Assembly (NCBI GenBank): GCA_031279895.1 | Contig: JAITHR010000187.1 | Span: 1 to 14,650, forward strand | Direction of reading: 5' to 3' | Source of the DNA: Spirochaetaceae bacterium | GTDB taxonomy: Bacteria > Spirochaetota > Spirochaetia > Treponematales > Breznakiellaceae | DNA: 14,650 nucleotides | In this document: piece by piece, positions 5,760 to 14,648 of the stretch | How positions within the stretch are numbered: the first letter of the stretch is position 1 | Layout: each line of letters starts with the position of its first letter | The notes under the pieces: generated by a model | The model's input: the letters and a program-made list of their open reading frames with translations, nothing else | Told to the model about the DNA's origin: nothing | The model's database searches: none | Translations under genes and position numbers: made by a program

Positions 5760-8144
5760 CTAGTGCGGTTCCGGCACCGGAGGGAAGAGGAGGGAAAAAG
5801 CCTGATCTGCCGTGTCCACGAAGTCAATGGAGAGGGAATCCTTAATATCAGTGCTTAGCGCATCCCAATCCTCTGTATTGGCCTTTGGAAGAATAACCCG
5901 TTCCATGTTGTTGCGTATGGCAGCCAGCAGCTTTTCTTTGAGGCCCCCTACGGGAAGTATCCTGCCGGTCAGGGTCAGCTCCCCTGTCATGGCCACCCCC
6001 GCTTTCGGAGGTGTTTGGCGCATGGTCGAAAGGAGGGACGCCGCAATAGCCGCGCCCGCCGAAGGGCCGTCTTTCGGGATGGCGCCTTCAGGCACGTGAA
6101 TATGAATATTGAGCCCCTCAAGCGCAAGGGAAACGCCGTACCGCTCCCCCGCGCTTTTCAGGTAGGAGAGGGCAATGCGGGCGCTCTCTTTCATCACGTC
6201 CCCCAGATTGCCGGTGATAACCGGATCTCCGCTTCCGGTAAACGCGATGGTCTCAATAATAAGCATGGTCCCGCCGGCCTCTGTCCACGCCAGCCCGTAG
6301 GCGACCCCCACGCGGGACTCCTGCCCGACCGTCTCCCGTTTATATTTGCGTTTGCCCAGCAGTTTCTCAAGGTCCGCCTCTTCAACGGTTCGGGCAAACG
6401 CCGCAAGGGGCTTTCCGGTATCTTGGCCGTAGTTTTCTTTTACCGCGTCCTGAGCTGTCCGACGGACGCATCGGGCTATCTCCCGTTCCAAGCCCCGCAC
6501 GCCGGACTCCATGGTCCAATGCCGGACGATAGCGAGAATCGCCGCGTCGGTAAAGGAAACCGCCGCCGCGCCCAGCCCGTTTTCCCGCAGGCTCTTAGGC
6601 ACGAGAAACGTTTGGGCGATAGCGCGTTTTTCCAGTTCCCCGTACCCTTGTATCTCGATGACTTCCATCCGGTCCAAAAGGGGGTAGGGAATGGTATGCA
6701 GGGAATTGGCGGTGGTAATAAAGAGGGACTGGGAAAGATCATAGGGAACTTCAAGGTAATGATCCGTAAAGGCGCTGTTTTGTTCCGGATCAAGCACCTC
6801 AAGCAGCGCCGATGCCGGATCTCCCCGAACATCATGGGAGAGCTTGTCGATTTCGTCCAGAAGAAACACCGGATTTATCATCCCGGCCTTTCGCATACCT
6901 TGGATAATTTTGCCCGGCAGAGCGCCCACATAGGTTTTTCGATGCCCCCGTATTTCAGCCTCGTCCCGCACCCCGCCCAAAGAGATCCGCACAAAACGGC
7001 GTCCCAAAGCCCTTGCCACGGATTTTCCGAGGCTTGTCTTGCCGGTACCCGGGGGGCCGACGAAACAGAGGATAGGGCCTTTTATGCCTGCCCGCTCGTT
7101 TTCAAGGGAAAGGAGCCTGCGTACCGCGATAAATTCGAGGATGCGTTCCTTCGCTTCCCGCATAGCAAAGTGATCCTCGTGCAATATCCGCTCCGCGCCT
7201 GCAAGGTCCCCGGAATCAACCGTGCGCTCTTCCCAAGGCAGGTCGATAATCCATTCAAGGTATCCCCGCAGCACCCCCGCCTCAGGGCTGAAAGGCTGGA
7301 GCCGGCGCAAACGGGCGAGTTCCTTGCGCGCTTTGAGCGCGATCTCTTCTTTGAGGTTCTTTGCTTCAATAGCCCACTCCATTTCGGCAAACTCATCTTC
7401 TTTCTCGTCTTTGCCCAATTCCCGATTTATTTCTCTAATCTGTTCGTTGAGTATATATTCCCGCTGGTTTTTCTCCATGCGGGTTTTAACCTTGCCGCTG
7501 ATATGCTTTTGAATGGCAAAGATTTCGTTTTCCAGTTCCAGCGTTGCCAGTACCGCCTCAAGCCGCTTAATAGGCTCCGCAACTCCCAGAAGTTCTACTT
7601 TACGCTCCGTTTTCACCTGCAAGGCGTGGCAGACAATATCCGCGAGGCGTTCCAGACTTTCGGTTTTTTCCGTGGCGATAATCGTGTCGGCGCTTATCTT
7701 TTTGGTGTTTTCCGCGTATTGGGCAAAGGATTTCTGCACGGTCCGCATAAGAGCAAGGGTTTCGCGGTCTGCGGCGTCGTCTGCGGCGGGTCTGATCGGC
7801 TCGATTTTGACCAGCGCCAGATCGTTGCGCGTAGTAGAAGAGGCGATGGTGCCGCGATATTCTCCCTGTAACATCACGCGGAAGGTATTATCAGGCATCT
7901 TAAGGTGCTGAACAATGCGTACCACGCTCCCTTCGGCGTATGTTTCCGTCGCGTCCCGCATTTTAAGGCACGCCGCAAAAAGGCGCAGGTCCCGTTTCAG
8001 CGCCTCGTCAATGGCGGTCATGCCTGTTTTGTAGGTAACAAACACCGACATCAAGGTATGGGGGAATAACACCAGATCCCGCAATGGAAGCAGAGGAAAT
8101 TCTTCCGCCTGAGACTTTCCTCGAAGGGAGGAAAGGAATTTCAT
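5760..8144 (-). CDS. lon: ATP-dependent protease Lon
   Basis: The 794-residue protein is a full-length Lon that degrades misfolded and regulatory proteins in the cytoplasm. Residues 16-215 are the substrate-binding LON domain ([16 protein letters not shown]). A coiled region follows with [17 protein letters not shown]. The AAA+ module has Walker A GPPGTGKT (363-370), Walker B FLLDEID (Asp430, Glu431) and the [13 protein letters not shown] segment. The protease domain has the catalytic Ser695 in PKDGPSAG and Lys738 in GGLKEK, 43 residues later as in the E. coli enzyme. It ends soon after the protease fold, with no extra domain. Its start codon overlaps the clpX stop (ATGA at 8144-8141) and no strong ribosome site is visible, which suggests translational coupling to clpX. 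A long + strand ORF over this gene is a shadow. Confidence 0.98.
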   Translation of the reverse strand: MKFLSSLRGKSQAEEFPLLPLRDLVLFPHTLMSVFVTYKTGMTAIDEALKRDLRLFAACLKMRDATETYAEGSVVRIVQHLKMPDNTFRVMLQGEYRGTIASSTTRNDLALVKIEPIRPAADDAADRETLALMRTVQKSFAQYAENTKKISADTIIATEKTESLERLADIVCHALQVKTERKVELLGVAEPIKRLEAVLATLELENEIFAIQKHISGKVKTRMEKNQREYILNEQIREINRELGKDEKEDEFAEMEWAIEAKNLKEEIALKARKELARLRRLQPFSPEAGVLRGYLEWIIDLPWEERTVDSGDLAGAERILHEDHFAMREAKERILEFIAVRRLLSLENERAGIKGPILCFVGPPGTGKTSLGKSVARALGRRFVRISLGGVRDEAEIRGHRKTYVGALPGKIIQGMRKAGMINPVFLLDEIDKLSHDVRGDPASALLEVLDPEQNSAFTDHYLEVPYDLSQSLFITTANSLHTIPYPLLDRMEVIEIQGYGELEKRAIAQTFLVPKSLRENGLGAAAVSFTDAAILAIVRHWTMESGVRGLEREIARCVRRTAQDAVKENYGQDTGKPLAAFARTVEEADLEKLLGKRKYKRETVGQESRVGVAYGLAWTEAGGTMLIIETIAFTGSGDPVITGNLGDVMKESARIALSYLKSAGERYGVSLALEGLNIHIHVPEGAIPKDGPSAGAAIAASLLSTMRQTPPKAGVAMTGELTLTGRILPVGGLKEKLLAAIRNNMERVILPKANTEDWDALSTDIKDSLSIDFVDTADQAFSLLFPPVPEPH

Positions 8145-9391
8145 GCGCTTTTTTGGAGCGGGAGTATTTCAGGAGCTTCAGATTTTTCTACCACATCCTG
8201 GGTAATGATGACCCGCTTGCTTCCTTCCATAGAGGGGATTTCAAACATAATGTCGGTCATAAGTTTTTCCACAATAGCCCGCAGTCCGCGGGCGCCGGTT
8301 TTCTGTTTGATGGCTGTGTCGGCAATGGCGTTAATGGCGCCTTCGGTAAATTCGAGTTTAACATCGTCAATAGCCATGGACGCCTGATACTGTTTTACGA
8401 TAGCGTTTCGCGGTTCGGTAATGATGCGTTTAAGGTCGTCCCGTTTCAGTTCCTCAAGGCTCACGGTGATAGGGAGCCGTCCGATAAATTCGGGAATCAT
8501 GCCAAAATGGATAAGATCGTCTGGATGCAGCGCGTCATACAGCTCTTTGAGGTTTTTGCTAGTCTTCTCCCGCATATCGGCGCCGAACCCCATAGGATGC
8601 TGTACCACCCGCCGCTCGATGAATTTCTCAAGCCCCACAAACGCCCCGCCGCAGATAAAGAGTATATCCGTGGTATTAATGCGTATCATCTCCTGGTTGG
8701 GGTGTTTGCGTCCGCCCTGGGGCGGTACCGACGCAATGGTTCCCTCGATGATTTTAAGGAGCGCTTGTTGTACCCCTTCGCCGGACACGTCCCTCGTTAT
8801 GGAAACATTCTCCCCCTTACGTGCGATCTTGTCGATTTCATCGATATACACGATGCCCCGTTCCGCGGCGGCGACATTACTTCCCGCGTTTTGGATGAGT
8901 TTAAGGAGAATATTTTCCACATCCTCCCCCACATACCCTGCCTCGGTGAGGGTGGTGGCATCCACAATGGCAAACGGTACTTTCAGTTTCTTTGCGAGGG
9001 TTTTTGCCAGTAGCGTTTTTCCCGTGCCGGTAGGCCCGATAAGAAGTACGTTGGATTTCTCAATCTCCACATCCTCCGGGTCTTTTGCCGGATTTGCTAT
9101 GCGTTTATAGTGGTTATACACCGCTACTGAAAGGGCTTTTTTTGCGTTATCCTGCCCTATGATGAAAAGGTCGAGGTACGCTTTGATTTCTCTGGGGGTC
9201 GGTATATCGCCGGTAAACTGGGTGGAAAGCTCGCGGTCTTCTTCGGAAAGTATTTTGCGGCACACGTCTACACATTCATCACAAATAAAGACATCCTTAG
9301 GTCCGGCAATGAGACGCCTTGCCATATCCGCGCTTTTCCCGCAAAAAGAACAGTATCGTTCATAGCCGTTGCCGTTACGAAGTCTTGCCAT
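8141..9391 (-). CDS. clpX: ClpX, unfoldase subunit of the ClpXP protease
   Basis: The 416-residue AAA+ unfoldase recognises tagged proteins and feeds them into ClpP. The N-terminal zinc-binding domain has CSFC (Cys14, Cys17) and CDEC (Cys37, Cys40). The AAA+ core has Walker A GPTGTGKT (119-126), pore loop GYVG (152-155), Walker B VYIDEID (181-187), the RKH loop (228-230) and sensor-2 GARGLR (366-371). The loop that docks on ClpP reads MGF (267-269) where many ClpX have IGF, a conservative change. The ATG at 9391 lies inside clpP, so the genes overlap by 17 bp. A weak AGAG-type ribosome site lies just upstream in clpP. The length and N-terminus match the family. Confidence 0.98.
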   Translation of the reverse strand: MARLRNGNGYERYCSFCGKSADMARRLIAGPKDVFICDECVDVCRKILSEEDRELSTQFTGDIPTPREIKAYLDLFIIGQDNAKKALSVAVYNHYKRIANPAKDPEDVEIEKSNVLLIGPTGTGKTLLAKTLAKKLKVPFAIVDATTLTEAGYVGEDVENILLKLIQNAGSNVAAAERGIVYIDEIDKIARKGENVSITRDVSGEGVQQALLKIIEGTIASVPPQGGRKHPNQEMIRINTTDILFICGGAFVGLEKFIERRVVQHPMGFGADMREKTSKNLKELYDALHPDDLIHFGMIPEFIGRLPITVSLEELKRDDLKRIITEPRNAIVKQYQASMAIDDVKLEFTEGAINAIADTAIKQKTGARGLRAIVEKLMTDIMFEIPSMEGSKRVIITQDVVEKSEAPEILPLQKSA

Positions 9392-9989
9392 GTTTCTCTC
9401 TTATCAAAACCGAATCCGCCACCCCGTAGGCGACCGCATCTTCGGCGGACATATAAAAGTCCCGTTCCATATCTACCGCCACTTGATCGGGAGTTTTGCC
9501 GGTATGTTTGGCAAAATACGCGATAAGCAGTTTTTTAAGCCGGATTATCTCTTTGGACTGTATCCCAATATCCCGCGCCTGTCCCTGCGCGCCGCCCCAG
9601 GGCTGGTGCATAAGAATCCGTGCCGAGGGCAGTACCAGCCGTTTTCCCGGAGCGCCCGCGGTAAGAATAAGAGCCCCCATGCTGGCGGCCTGTCCAAGAC
9701 AGATGGTCTGAATATCGCATTTGATATACTGCATAGCGTCATAGATTGCCAGTCCCGCAGTAACCGACCCCCCCGGCGTGTTGACATACAGATTTATATC
9801 CTTATCCGTATCCTGACCTTCCAAAAAAAGCAGCTGGGCGACTACAAGGTCCGCGGTGAGGTCGTTGATTTCCCCGTCCACAAAAACAATCCGGTCTTTA
9901 AGCAGACGAGAATAAATATCATAGGATCGCTCTCCCATGCCCGTCTGTTCCACCACAATGGGAACAAGACTGTTCATCTGTTCGTTCAT
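9375..9989 (-). CDS. clpP: ClpP, peptidase subunit of the Clp protease
   Basis: The 204-residue serine peptidase assembles into the double heptamer that cuts substrates delivered by ClpX. The catalytic triad is complete: Ser103 in GQAASMGA, His128 in MHQPWGG and Asp177 in ERDFYMS. Other family marks are NTPGGSV and the handle helix around residues 140-165. I chose the ATG at 9989 because an AGGAA ribosome site (9997-10001) precedes it by seven bases; Met5 is an alternative. The start lies three bases after the tig stop and the end overlaps clpX, so the three genes are tightly coupled. The short N-terminus before [13 protein letters not shown] suggests a small propeptide at most. Confidence 0.98.
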   Translation of the reverse strand: MNEQMNSLVPIVVEQTGMGERSYDIYSRLLKDRIVFVDGEINDLTADLVVAQLLFLEGQDTDKDINLYVNTPGGSVTAGLAIYDAMQYIKCDIQTICLGQAASMGALILTAGAPGKRLVLPSARILMHQPWGGAQGQARDIGIQSKEIIRLKKLLIAYFAKHTGKTPDQVAVDMERDFYMSAEDAVAYGVADSVLIREKHGKTS

Positions 9990-9992
9990 CTA

Positions 9993-11348
9993 TTATTTCC
10001 TAATGAATTCAAAATAATTTTTCTTATTACCCAATTTGACGTGATTTTCCGCAAGGAGCCGTTCAAAGAGCTTTTGTTCTTTGATTTCATCTTCCAGGTA
10101 GTCCCGCTCCCCTTCTTTGTTATAATGCGCCACGACTTCTTCCGTCGAAGAGCCGTTGGTAGCGGCGATATACGCGATGTGCGCTTTTTTTTCTTCATCA
10201 GACGCGGTAAAACCCAATTCTTCTATCAAGGTATTCATAATGAGTCTGCCTTGAAGGCTCTTGCGCGTATCGGGCCGCCACTGATCAAACAGCTCGTCGG
10301 CGTTCGCTTTGGTAAAGCGTGTCGTAAGAACATCGGCGGGCATATTCATCTGGTGCGCCAGATTTTTCCACTGGATCTCAAGCTGGTAGCGTATCATGGA
10401 TTCCGGAAGATCGACCGGAGTCGTTTCCATGATCTTGTCAAGCAGGGAGGTGAGTTTTAAATTCCGAAGATGCTTCTCAAGATCCTTTGTTAAGCGCTGC
10501 CTGATGCTGTTTTTCAGTTCGTCAAGGGTATGATACTTCTCGTCTACGTCCTGGGCGAAATCGTCATCCAACACCGGAAATAGCTTCTCTTTAAGCGCGG
10601 TAAGGCTTATCCGAATGTTCTTGGTTTTACCGGCCAGCTCTTCATACTCGAAACTTTCAGGATAGGTCTTTTCGACGGTTCTCGTTTCGCCTTTCTTCAT
10701 GCCGATAATATCTTCATCGAATTTAAAAAGATTATGTCCCGATCCGAGGGTAAAGACAAAATCCTGGCGCTCGCTCCCTGCCTCAACTTCGCCCGCGCCG
10801 GTTAATTCGGCGTAATTTATCGTTACCACATCGCCTTTCGCAGCCGAATCCCCGTCGTTTTTATCCTGTACCACCGCGTTCCGCTCGCGGATACGCTCCA
10901 GTTCCTCGTGTATATCCTCTTCGGTAACGCTGACATCCGGCACCTCAACCTCAAACCCCTGCCATTTCCCCAGATTCACCTGGGGGAAAACGTCATACAG
11001 GAGGGAGAAAACCAGGTCATTGTTCAAATCCAGAACCGGCTGTTTCTCAATTACGGGGTCGGAATAAGAAAGCGGGCGATCGTTCTGGGGAAACTGGGGA
11101 TCGTCAAAAATGGTATCGCTGGCGTTTTCCAAAAGACTGGAGAGGGTCTCCCCTCTAAGGGTATCGCCGAATTTTTTCTCCAGCACCGCTTTCGGCACTT
11201 TTCCCCTGCGAAATCCGGGGACAGGGAGCGATTTACAGTAATTGGTTACTAGTTTTTCATACTCAGAACACACTTCATGCTTTGGTATTGTGATGGTCAG
11301 CTTTATCATTGAATGTTCAAGCCGGGTTATTTGTTTTGATACGATCAC
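9993..11348 (-). CDS. tig: Trigger factor, ribosome-associated chaperone
   Basis: The 451-residue chaperone binds the ribosome at the tunnel exit and shields new chains. The N-terminal domain carries the ribosome-docking signature GFRRGKVPK (45-53). An FKBP-like isomerase domain spans about 168-250 (GDVVTINY to KNIRISLTALKEK, with LGSGHNLFKFDEDIIGMKKGE). The C-terminal helical arms follow from about 255. The start is GTG (11346-11348), chosen because AGAGG lies six bases upstream and because the N-terminus then aligns with the family; the ATG at codon 14 would cut the first strand. It is the first gene of the operon tig-clpP-clpX-lon-apbE, preceded by a promoter-like pair at 11424-11452. Confidence 0.98.
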   Translation of the reverse strand: MIVSKQITRLEHSMIKLTITIPKHEVCSEYEKLVTNYCKSLPVPGFRRGKVPKAVLEKKFGDTLRGETLSSLLENASDTIFDDPQFPQNDRPLSYSDPVIEKQPVLDLNNDLVFSLLYDVFPQVNLGKWQGFEVEVPDVSVTEEDIHEELERIRERNAVVQDKNDGDSAAKGDVVTINYAELTGAGEVEAGSERQDFVFTLGSGHNLFKFDEDIIGMKKGETRTVEKTYPESFEYEELAGKTKNIRISLTALKEKLFPVLDDDFAQDVDEKYHTLDELKNSIRQRLTKDLEKHLRNLKLTSLLDKIMETTPVDLPESMIRYQLEIQWKNLAHQMNMPADVLTTRFTKANADELFDQWRPDTRKSLQGRLIMNTLIEELGFTASDEEKKAHIAYIAATNGSSTEEVVAHYNKEGERDYLEDEIKEQKLFERLLAENHVKLGNKKNYFEFIRK

Positions 11349-11354
11349 CGTTAT

Positions 11355-11359
11355 CCTCT
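11355..11359 (-). promoter_or_regulatory. Ribosome binding site fixing the GTG start of tig
   Basis: AGAGG on the minus strand ends six bases before the GTG at 11348-11346. It supports the GTG over the internal ATG at codon 14. Confidence 0.7.
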
Positions 11360-11423
11360 TTGATTAGGTTTCAGACACCAGAGCAGGCCCAAACCTTTCC
11401 GTTATTTCTCTCTGTATATATGG

Positions 11424-11452
11424 AAAATACCAGTTTATCGGGAATTCGTCAA
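11424..11452 (-). promoter_or_regulatory. Candidate promoter of the tig-clpP-clpX-lon-apbE operon
   Basis: On the minus strand TTGACG (11447-11452) is followed after 17 bp by TATTTT (11424-11429). Transcription would start near 11417, giving a leader of about 70 nt before tig. The surroundings are AT-rich. The -35 matches five of six consensus bases; the -10 is weaker. I see no heat-shock repressor element such as a CIRCE inverted repeat. Confidence 0.45.
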
Positions 11453-11498
11453 TAGGGGCTTTTTCAATTTAAAATGATAAATTCAAAATGATAATCGG

Positions 11499-11528
11499 TA
11501 AAAAACGAGGCGCCTCTCCGGGCCTCCG
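11499..11528 (-). terminator. Intrinsic terminator of the TPR gene
   Basis: On the minus strand GGAGGC and GCCTC can pair across a GC-rich loop, and the hairpin is followed directly by GTTTTTT (to 11499). It lies about 45 bp after the TPR stop codon and before the tig promoter, so it separates the two transcription units. Confidence 0.6.
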
Positions 11529-11571
11529 AACAAGGCGGACCGCATCCCTGTCTCCGTTTCATCGCGGCGGG

Positions 11572-14148
11572 CTACCCAAGCGCCTTTTGCCGCTCCTTAA
11601 TTTTCTCCATGACCCCGTTAAGATTTTCAGCGATGAAGCTCCGGGAAGAATAACCGACTCCCGCTTTTTCCATTTCCATCCTCTCTTCTTTTTCCATATC
11701 GAGCGCCTTCTCGTAGTCCGCCCGTGCGTTTTCAAGGTCCCCCTTGCGGGAATAGGCGTGGGCCCGGAAGTTAAACCTGTCGAGGCTGGGCTTGAGGCGC
11801 AGCGCCTCGGTGTAATCCTCGATGGCCTTATCATACTGCTCAAACCCGAAGTACGCTTCCCCCCGGCTGCTGTGGTACTCCTCTTTATTCTCCGAATCCA
11901 GCCGGAGAAGCTCGGTAAAATCCGGCGCCGCATCTTCATACCTTGAGAGCTGGTACAGGTACAAATAGGCGCGCTTTCTCAGGGCGTATATATTGGCGGG
12001 ATTGACGGCAAGCGCTTCGTTGTAATCGGCCAGCGCTTTTTCATAGTCCTTTTTCCGCTCGTAGACCTCTCCCCGGCACGCGAGGCAGTCCGACGCTTCC
12101 GCAGGGTTAAGGCGCATAAGCTCGTTATAATCGGCGATAGCCTCGTCAAAGAGCTGCCGCTCCCGGTACAGGGCGGCGCGGTGCTCCAATATAGGTATAT
12201 CCTCCGGTCTTATACGCAGCGCTTCGTTGTAATCGGCCAGCGCTTTTTCAAGAAAGTTTTTATTCTCATAGGAAACGGCGCGGCAGAAATAAATATCGGC
12301 GTTCTCCGGATCAAGGCGCAGCGCCGCGTCATACTCCTCGATGGCCTTGTCATACTCGTACCGGTGATTGTAAACGCTCCCCCGGCGCATGAAGTATTCG
12401 GCGTTCGAGCCGTCGAGCCTTATTGCTTCGGTGTAATCCGCCAGGGCCTTGTCCGTTTCGTCGAGCTGGTGGTGGCAGTTGCCCCGGACATACACGTAAA
12501 GCGGGTTCTCAGGATCTCTTTTTATAGCTTCCGTGAGGTCCCCGACCGCTTTTTCGAACTTATTGAGGTTGTAATAGCAGACCGCGCGGTTATACCGGTA
12601 TACTTTATCGTCGGGCTTCCGCTTTACCGCTTCGTTGAAGTCGGGCAGCCCTTTTTCAAACTCCCCTTTGGAGCAGTACGCCGCGCCGCGGGTCTGGTTG
12701 GCGTAGAGGTGGCGGGGGTCGAGGCGCAGGACTTCGCCGGTATCCTCTATCACTTTGTCAAACTGTCTGGTTTCCATATAGACGCGGGTCCGGTTATACA
12801 GCGCCTTTACCCGCGCCTCTTCAAAGGCCGCGGCTTCGGTGAAGTCCGCCAGGGCCTTGTCCGTATCGCCGTATTCCATATAGACCGTGCCCCGGTCAAT
12901 CAGCGCGTCGCTCCGTTCGAGTCCCTCGGATACCGCGATTAACGCGGTAAAGTCCTCAACCGCCCGCTCAAAATCGCCTTTGCTAAAACAAAGGAGCGCC
13001 CCGCGGTTATGGAGCGCCGGTTTATTCGTCGGGTCGCGCTGCAAAACGTCGTTATATTCCGCGACGGCGCGGTCGTTGTCCCCCTTTTTATTGTAGGCGA
13101 ACGCCCGAAGGAGCCGGACTGAAAGATCCTCCGGCTTTATCGAGAACGCCTCGTCGTAATCGGCGAGCCCGCGGTCGAACTCGCCGAGTTCCACATAGGC
13201 GTCCCCGCGGTTTATCAGCGTGTAAAAGTCCTTCGGGTCCATGGCCAGGACCTCATCGTATACCGCGACCGCTTTGTCGTACTCCTCCCTGTCCGCGTAC
13301 ACCCTTCCCATGGCGGCGCGGGGGAGGGGATAGGTCGGATCCAGAGCAGCAGCTTCGGAAAAGTCCGCCAGAGCCTTGTCATAGAGGCGCTTCGCACGGT
13401 ACGTGTTCCCGCGGTTGTAATAAATCTCCGGCGCTTCCGGGTCAAGGCGCAGGGCTTTCGTATAATCGGCGACCGCTTTATCGTACTCGCCCAGTTCCGC
13501 ATGGGCCAGCCCCCGGTTAAAAAGCGCGCCTGCCGCCAGGGTGTCCTCCGGCGCCGCGTTCTTACGCGGCCTCCGCCGGCCCGAAACCTGCACGCTCTTC
13601 CGTAACGTGTCGAACTTGGTGCCCGCATATTTGAGGGACACCGTGAGGTCCGCGATGACTTTCTCAAGCCGTTCCCGTTCCGCTTCGGGGCTTTCAGAGT
13701 CATCCCCGGTTCTGACATAGATCATGGCCCTGTTGAAATGGGCGTTTACCTCTTTGGGGTTAAGCCTTATGGCTTCGGTATAATCGGCCAGGGCCTTCTC
13801 AAAATCCAAATGCTGGTTATAGATGTTGCCTCTGGCGCTGAAAGCCGCGGAAATCGACGGGTTACGGGAGATAACCTCGTTAAAGTCCGCCAGGGCCTCT
13901 TCGTCCCGCTCCATAAGAGAATAAACCGTACCCCGGTTGACCCTGAGCGAAAGATCCTCCGGGTCGTGCCTTATGGCTTCCGTGTAATCCGCCGCGGCCT
14001 TCTCATAGTCCCCGTTCTGAAAATACATGGTGGCGCGGTCGTAAAACCCCTTGACGTATTCGGGGTTGAACCGGAGCGCCTCGGTGTAATCCGCGATAGC
14101 CTGTTCGTCGGACCGGCGTTTCTTTTTCCTGTGGCTCGTTTCTTTCAT
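11572..14148 (-). CDS. Large tetratricopeptide-repeat protein, about 22 TPRs
   Basis: The 858-residue protein is almost entirely TPR. After a basic start (MKETSHRKKKRR) comes a half repeat (QAIADYTEALRFNP) and then about 22 units of 34-35 residues with the pattern YNRG..Y...G.YDKALADYTEALRLDP. The fourth unit is enlarged and followed by a basic, disordered stretch (SGRRRPRKNAAPEDTLAAG, around residues 180-205). This divides a four-repeat front part from an 18-repeat back part. The C-terminus ends in charged helices. No signal peptide, membrane segment or enzymatic domain is visible, so a cytoplasmic scaffold is likely, with partners unknown. I chose the ATG at 14148 because AAGGAG precedes it and a promoter lies just upstream; the longer open frame to 14244 runs through a dispersed repeat. 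A terminator follows the gene. Confidence 0.93.
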   Translation of the reverse strand: MKETSHRKKKRRSDEQAIADYTEALRFNPEYVKGFYDRATMYFQNGDYEKAAADYTEAIRHDPEDLSLRVNRGTVYSLMERDEEALADFNEVISRNPSISAAFSARGNIYNQHLDFEKALADYTEAIRLNPKEVNAHFNRAMIYVRTGDDSESPEAERERLEKVIADLTVSLKYAGTKFDTLRKSVQVSGRRRPRKNAAPEDTLAAGALFNRGLAHAELGEYDKAVADYTKALRLDPEAPEIYYNRGNTYRAKRLYDKALADFSEAAALDPTYPLPRAAMGRVYADREEYDKAVAVYDEVLAMDPKDFYTLINRGDAYVELGEFDRGLADYDEAFSIKPEDLSVRLLRAFAYNKKGDNDRAVAEYNDVLQRDPTNKPALHNRGALLCFSKGDFERAVEDFTALIAVSEGLERSDALIDRGTVYMEYGDTDKALADFTEAAAFEEARVKALYNRTRVYMETRQFDKVIEDTGEVLRLDPRHLYANQTRGAAYCSKGEFEKGLPDFNEAVKRKPDDKVYRYNRAVCYYNLNKFEKAVGDLTEAIKRDPENPLYVYVRGNCHHQLDETDKALADYTEAIRLDGSNAEYFMRRGSVYNHRYEYDKAIEEYDAALRLDPENADIYFCRAVSYENKNFLEKALADYNEALRIRPEDIPILEHRAALYRERQLFDEAIADYNELMRLNPAEASDCLACRGEVYERKKDYEKALADYNEALAVNPANIYALRKRAYLYLYQLSRYEDAAPDFTELLRLDSENKEEYHSSRGEAYFGFEQYDKAIEDYTEALRLKPSLDRFNFRAHAYSRKGDLENARADYEKALDMEKEERMEMEKAGVGYSSRSFIAENLNGVMEKIKERQKALG

Positions 14149-14158
14149 TGCTACTCTA

Positions 14159-14164
14159 CTCCTT
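14159..14164 (-). promoter_or_regulatory. Ribosome binding site fixing the TPR start
   Basis: AAGGAG on the minus strand lies ten bases before the ATG at 14148. It rules against the upstream in-frame ATG at 14244, which lies inside a repeat and before the promoter. Confidence 0.7.
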
Positions 14165-14185
14165 AAAACAGAGAAATCCACCCGT

Positions 14186-14215
14186 ATTCTACACCGCACC
14201 CCCCGGAAATTGCAA
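14186..14215 (-). promoter_or_regulatory. Promoter of the TPR gene
   Basis: On the minus strand TTGCAA (14210-14215) and TAGAAT (14186-14191) are 18 bp apart. Transcription would start near 14179, about 30 nt before the ATG. The -35 is only seven bases from the end of the GGA-hairpin repeat at 14222-14234, so the repeat stops just short of the promoter. Confidence 0.5.
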
Positions 14216-14221
14216 CCCACC

Positions 14222-14339
14222 CAGCCTCCGGCTGTTTCAAACATGGCCGCTTGTTGTTTCCGAATGGTGCAACACCGTGTCCGGTTACTTCGCTGGCTGC
14301 TGTTGAGGCGCGGCTACGCTTTCGCGCCGTCTCCGACGG
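14222..14339 (-). repeat. Dispersed repeat element bounded by two GGA hairpins
   Basis: Read on the minus strand this 118-bp copy matches 1789-1904. It begins with CCGTC-GGA-GACGG (14339-14327), then GCGCGAAAGCGTAGCCGCGCC, a CGGACACGGTGTTGCACCA segment and GGCCATGTTTGAAA, and ends with CAGCC-GGA-GGCTG (14234-14222). The last hairpin occupies the position of CCGTC-GGA-GACGG at 1892-1904, so both arms changed together. Confidence 0.85.
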
Positions 14340-14376
14340 TTTGGGAGCCGTGCGTTGTTGTGCGTAGCAGCCTCCG

Positions 14377-14417
14377 CAGCCTCCGGCTGTTTCATAAGCT
14401 TCCCGCGCCGCGCCCGA
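14377..14417 (-). repeat. Dispersed repeat fragment with GGA hairpin
   Basis: On the minus strand this reads CGCGGGAAGCTTATGAAA followed by CAGCC-GGA-GGCTG. It matches the AAGCTTATG-hairpin junction of blocks 1-3 and of 3517-3544. Confidence 0.8.
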
Positions 14418-14430
14418 ACAACAACTGTCA

Positions 14431-14450
14431 GCTGACCGCCGGCGGTCAGC
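14431..14450. repeat. Perfect 20-bp palindrome
   Basis: GCTGACCGCCGGCGGTCAGC is identical on both strands. It could be a protein-binding operator, a cruciform or the stem of an RNA hairpin. It shares the CCGCCGGCGG core with the neighbouring tandem repeat. Confidence 0.85.
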
Positions 14451-14456
14451 TCCTAC

Positions 14457-14493
14457 CCGCCGGCGTTTAGCCTTCAACCGCCGGCGTTTAGCC
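14457..14493. repeat. Tandem pair with 21-bp offset
   Basis: The 16-mer CCGCCGGCGTTTAGCC occurs at 14457-14472 and 14478-14493, an offset of 21 bp. The offset equals the period of the left-hand satellite, though the sequence differs. Confidence 0.85.
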
Positions 14494-14575
14494 CTGAAAA
14501 TACGTCTCAACAACACCGCGTTTCCCCGGTGATTTCGCGCTGAAACCACGGTTTTACGGGTCGAAACCGCCTCCG

Positions 14576-14605
14576 CAGCCTCCGGTTGTTCCATAAGCGT
14601 CATGC
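14576..14605 (-). repeat. Dispersed repeat fragment with a mismatched GGA hairpin
   Basis: On the minus strand this reads GACGCTTATGGAA followed by CAACC-GGA-GGCTG (14588-14576), as in block copy 3 where ACGCTTATGGAA precedes the hairpin. The stem has one A-C mismatch on this strand and a G-T wobble on the other. Confidence 0.7.
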
Positions 14606-14633
14606 CCCGCGCTTTGGCCATGGTCATTTTCGC

Positions 14634-14648
14634 GGTAAAAACATTCGT
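14634..14648 (-). repeat. Inverted copy of the left-edge motif
   Basis: GGTAAAAACATTCGT is the reverse complement of 34-48. It suggests that another copy of the left-edge hairpin element, and perhaps another satellite, begins beyond the window. Confidence 0.7.

Noticed and set aside
6015..7871. Plus-strand ORF of 618 codons
   Set aside because: It lies entirely antisense to lon, whose full set of family motifs is intact.
14149..14244. N-terminal extension of the TPR protein to 14244
   Set aside because: It starts inside a repeat hairpin, upstream of a good promoter, while the ATG at 14148 has an AAGGAG site.
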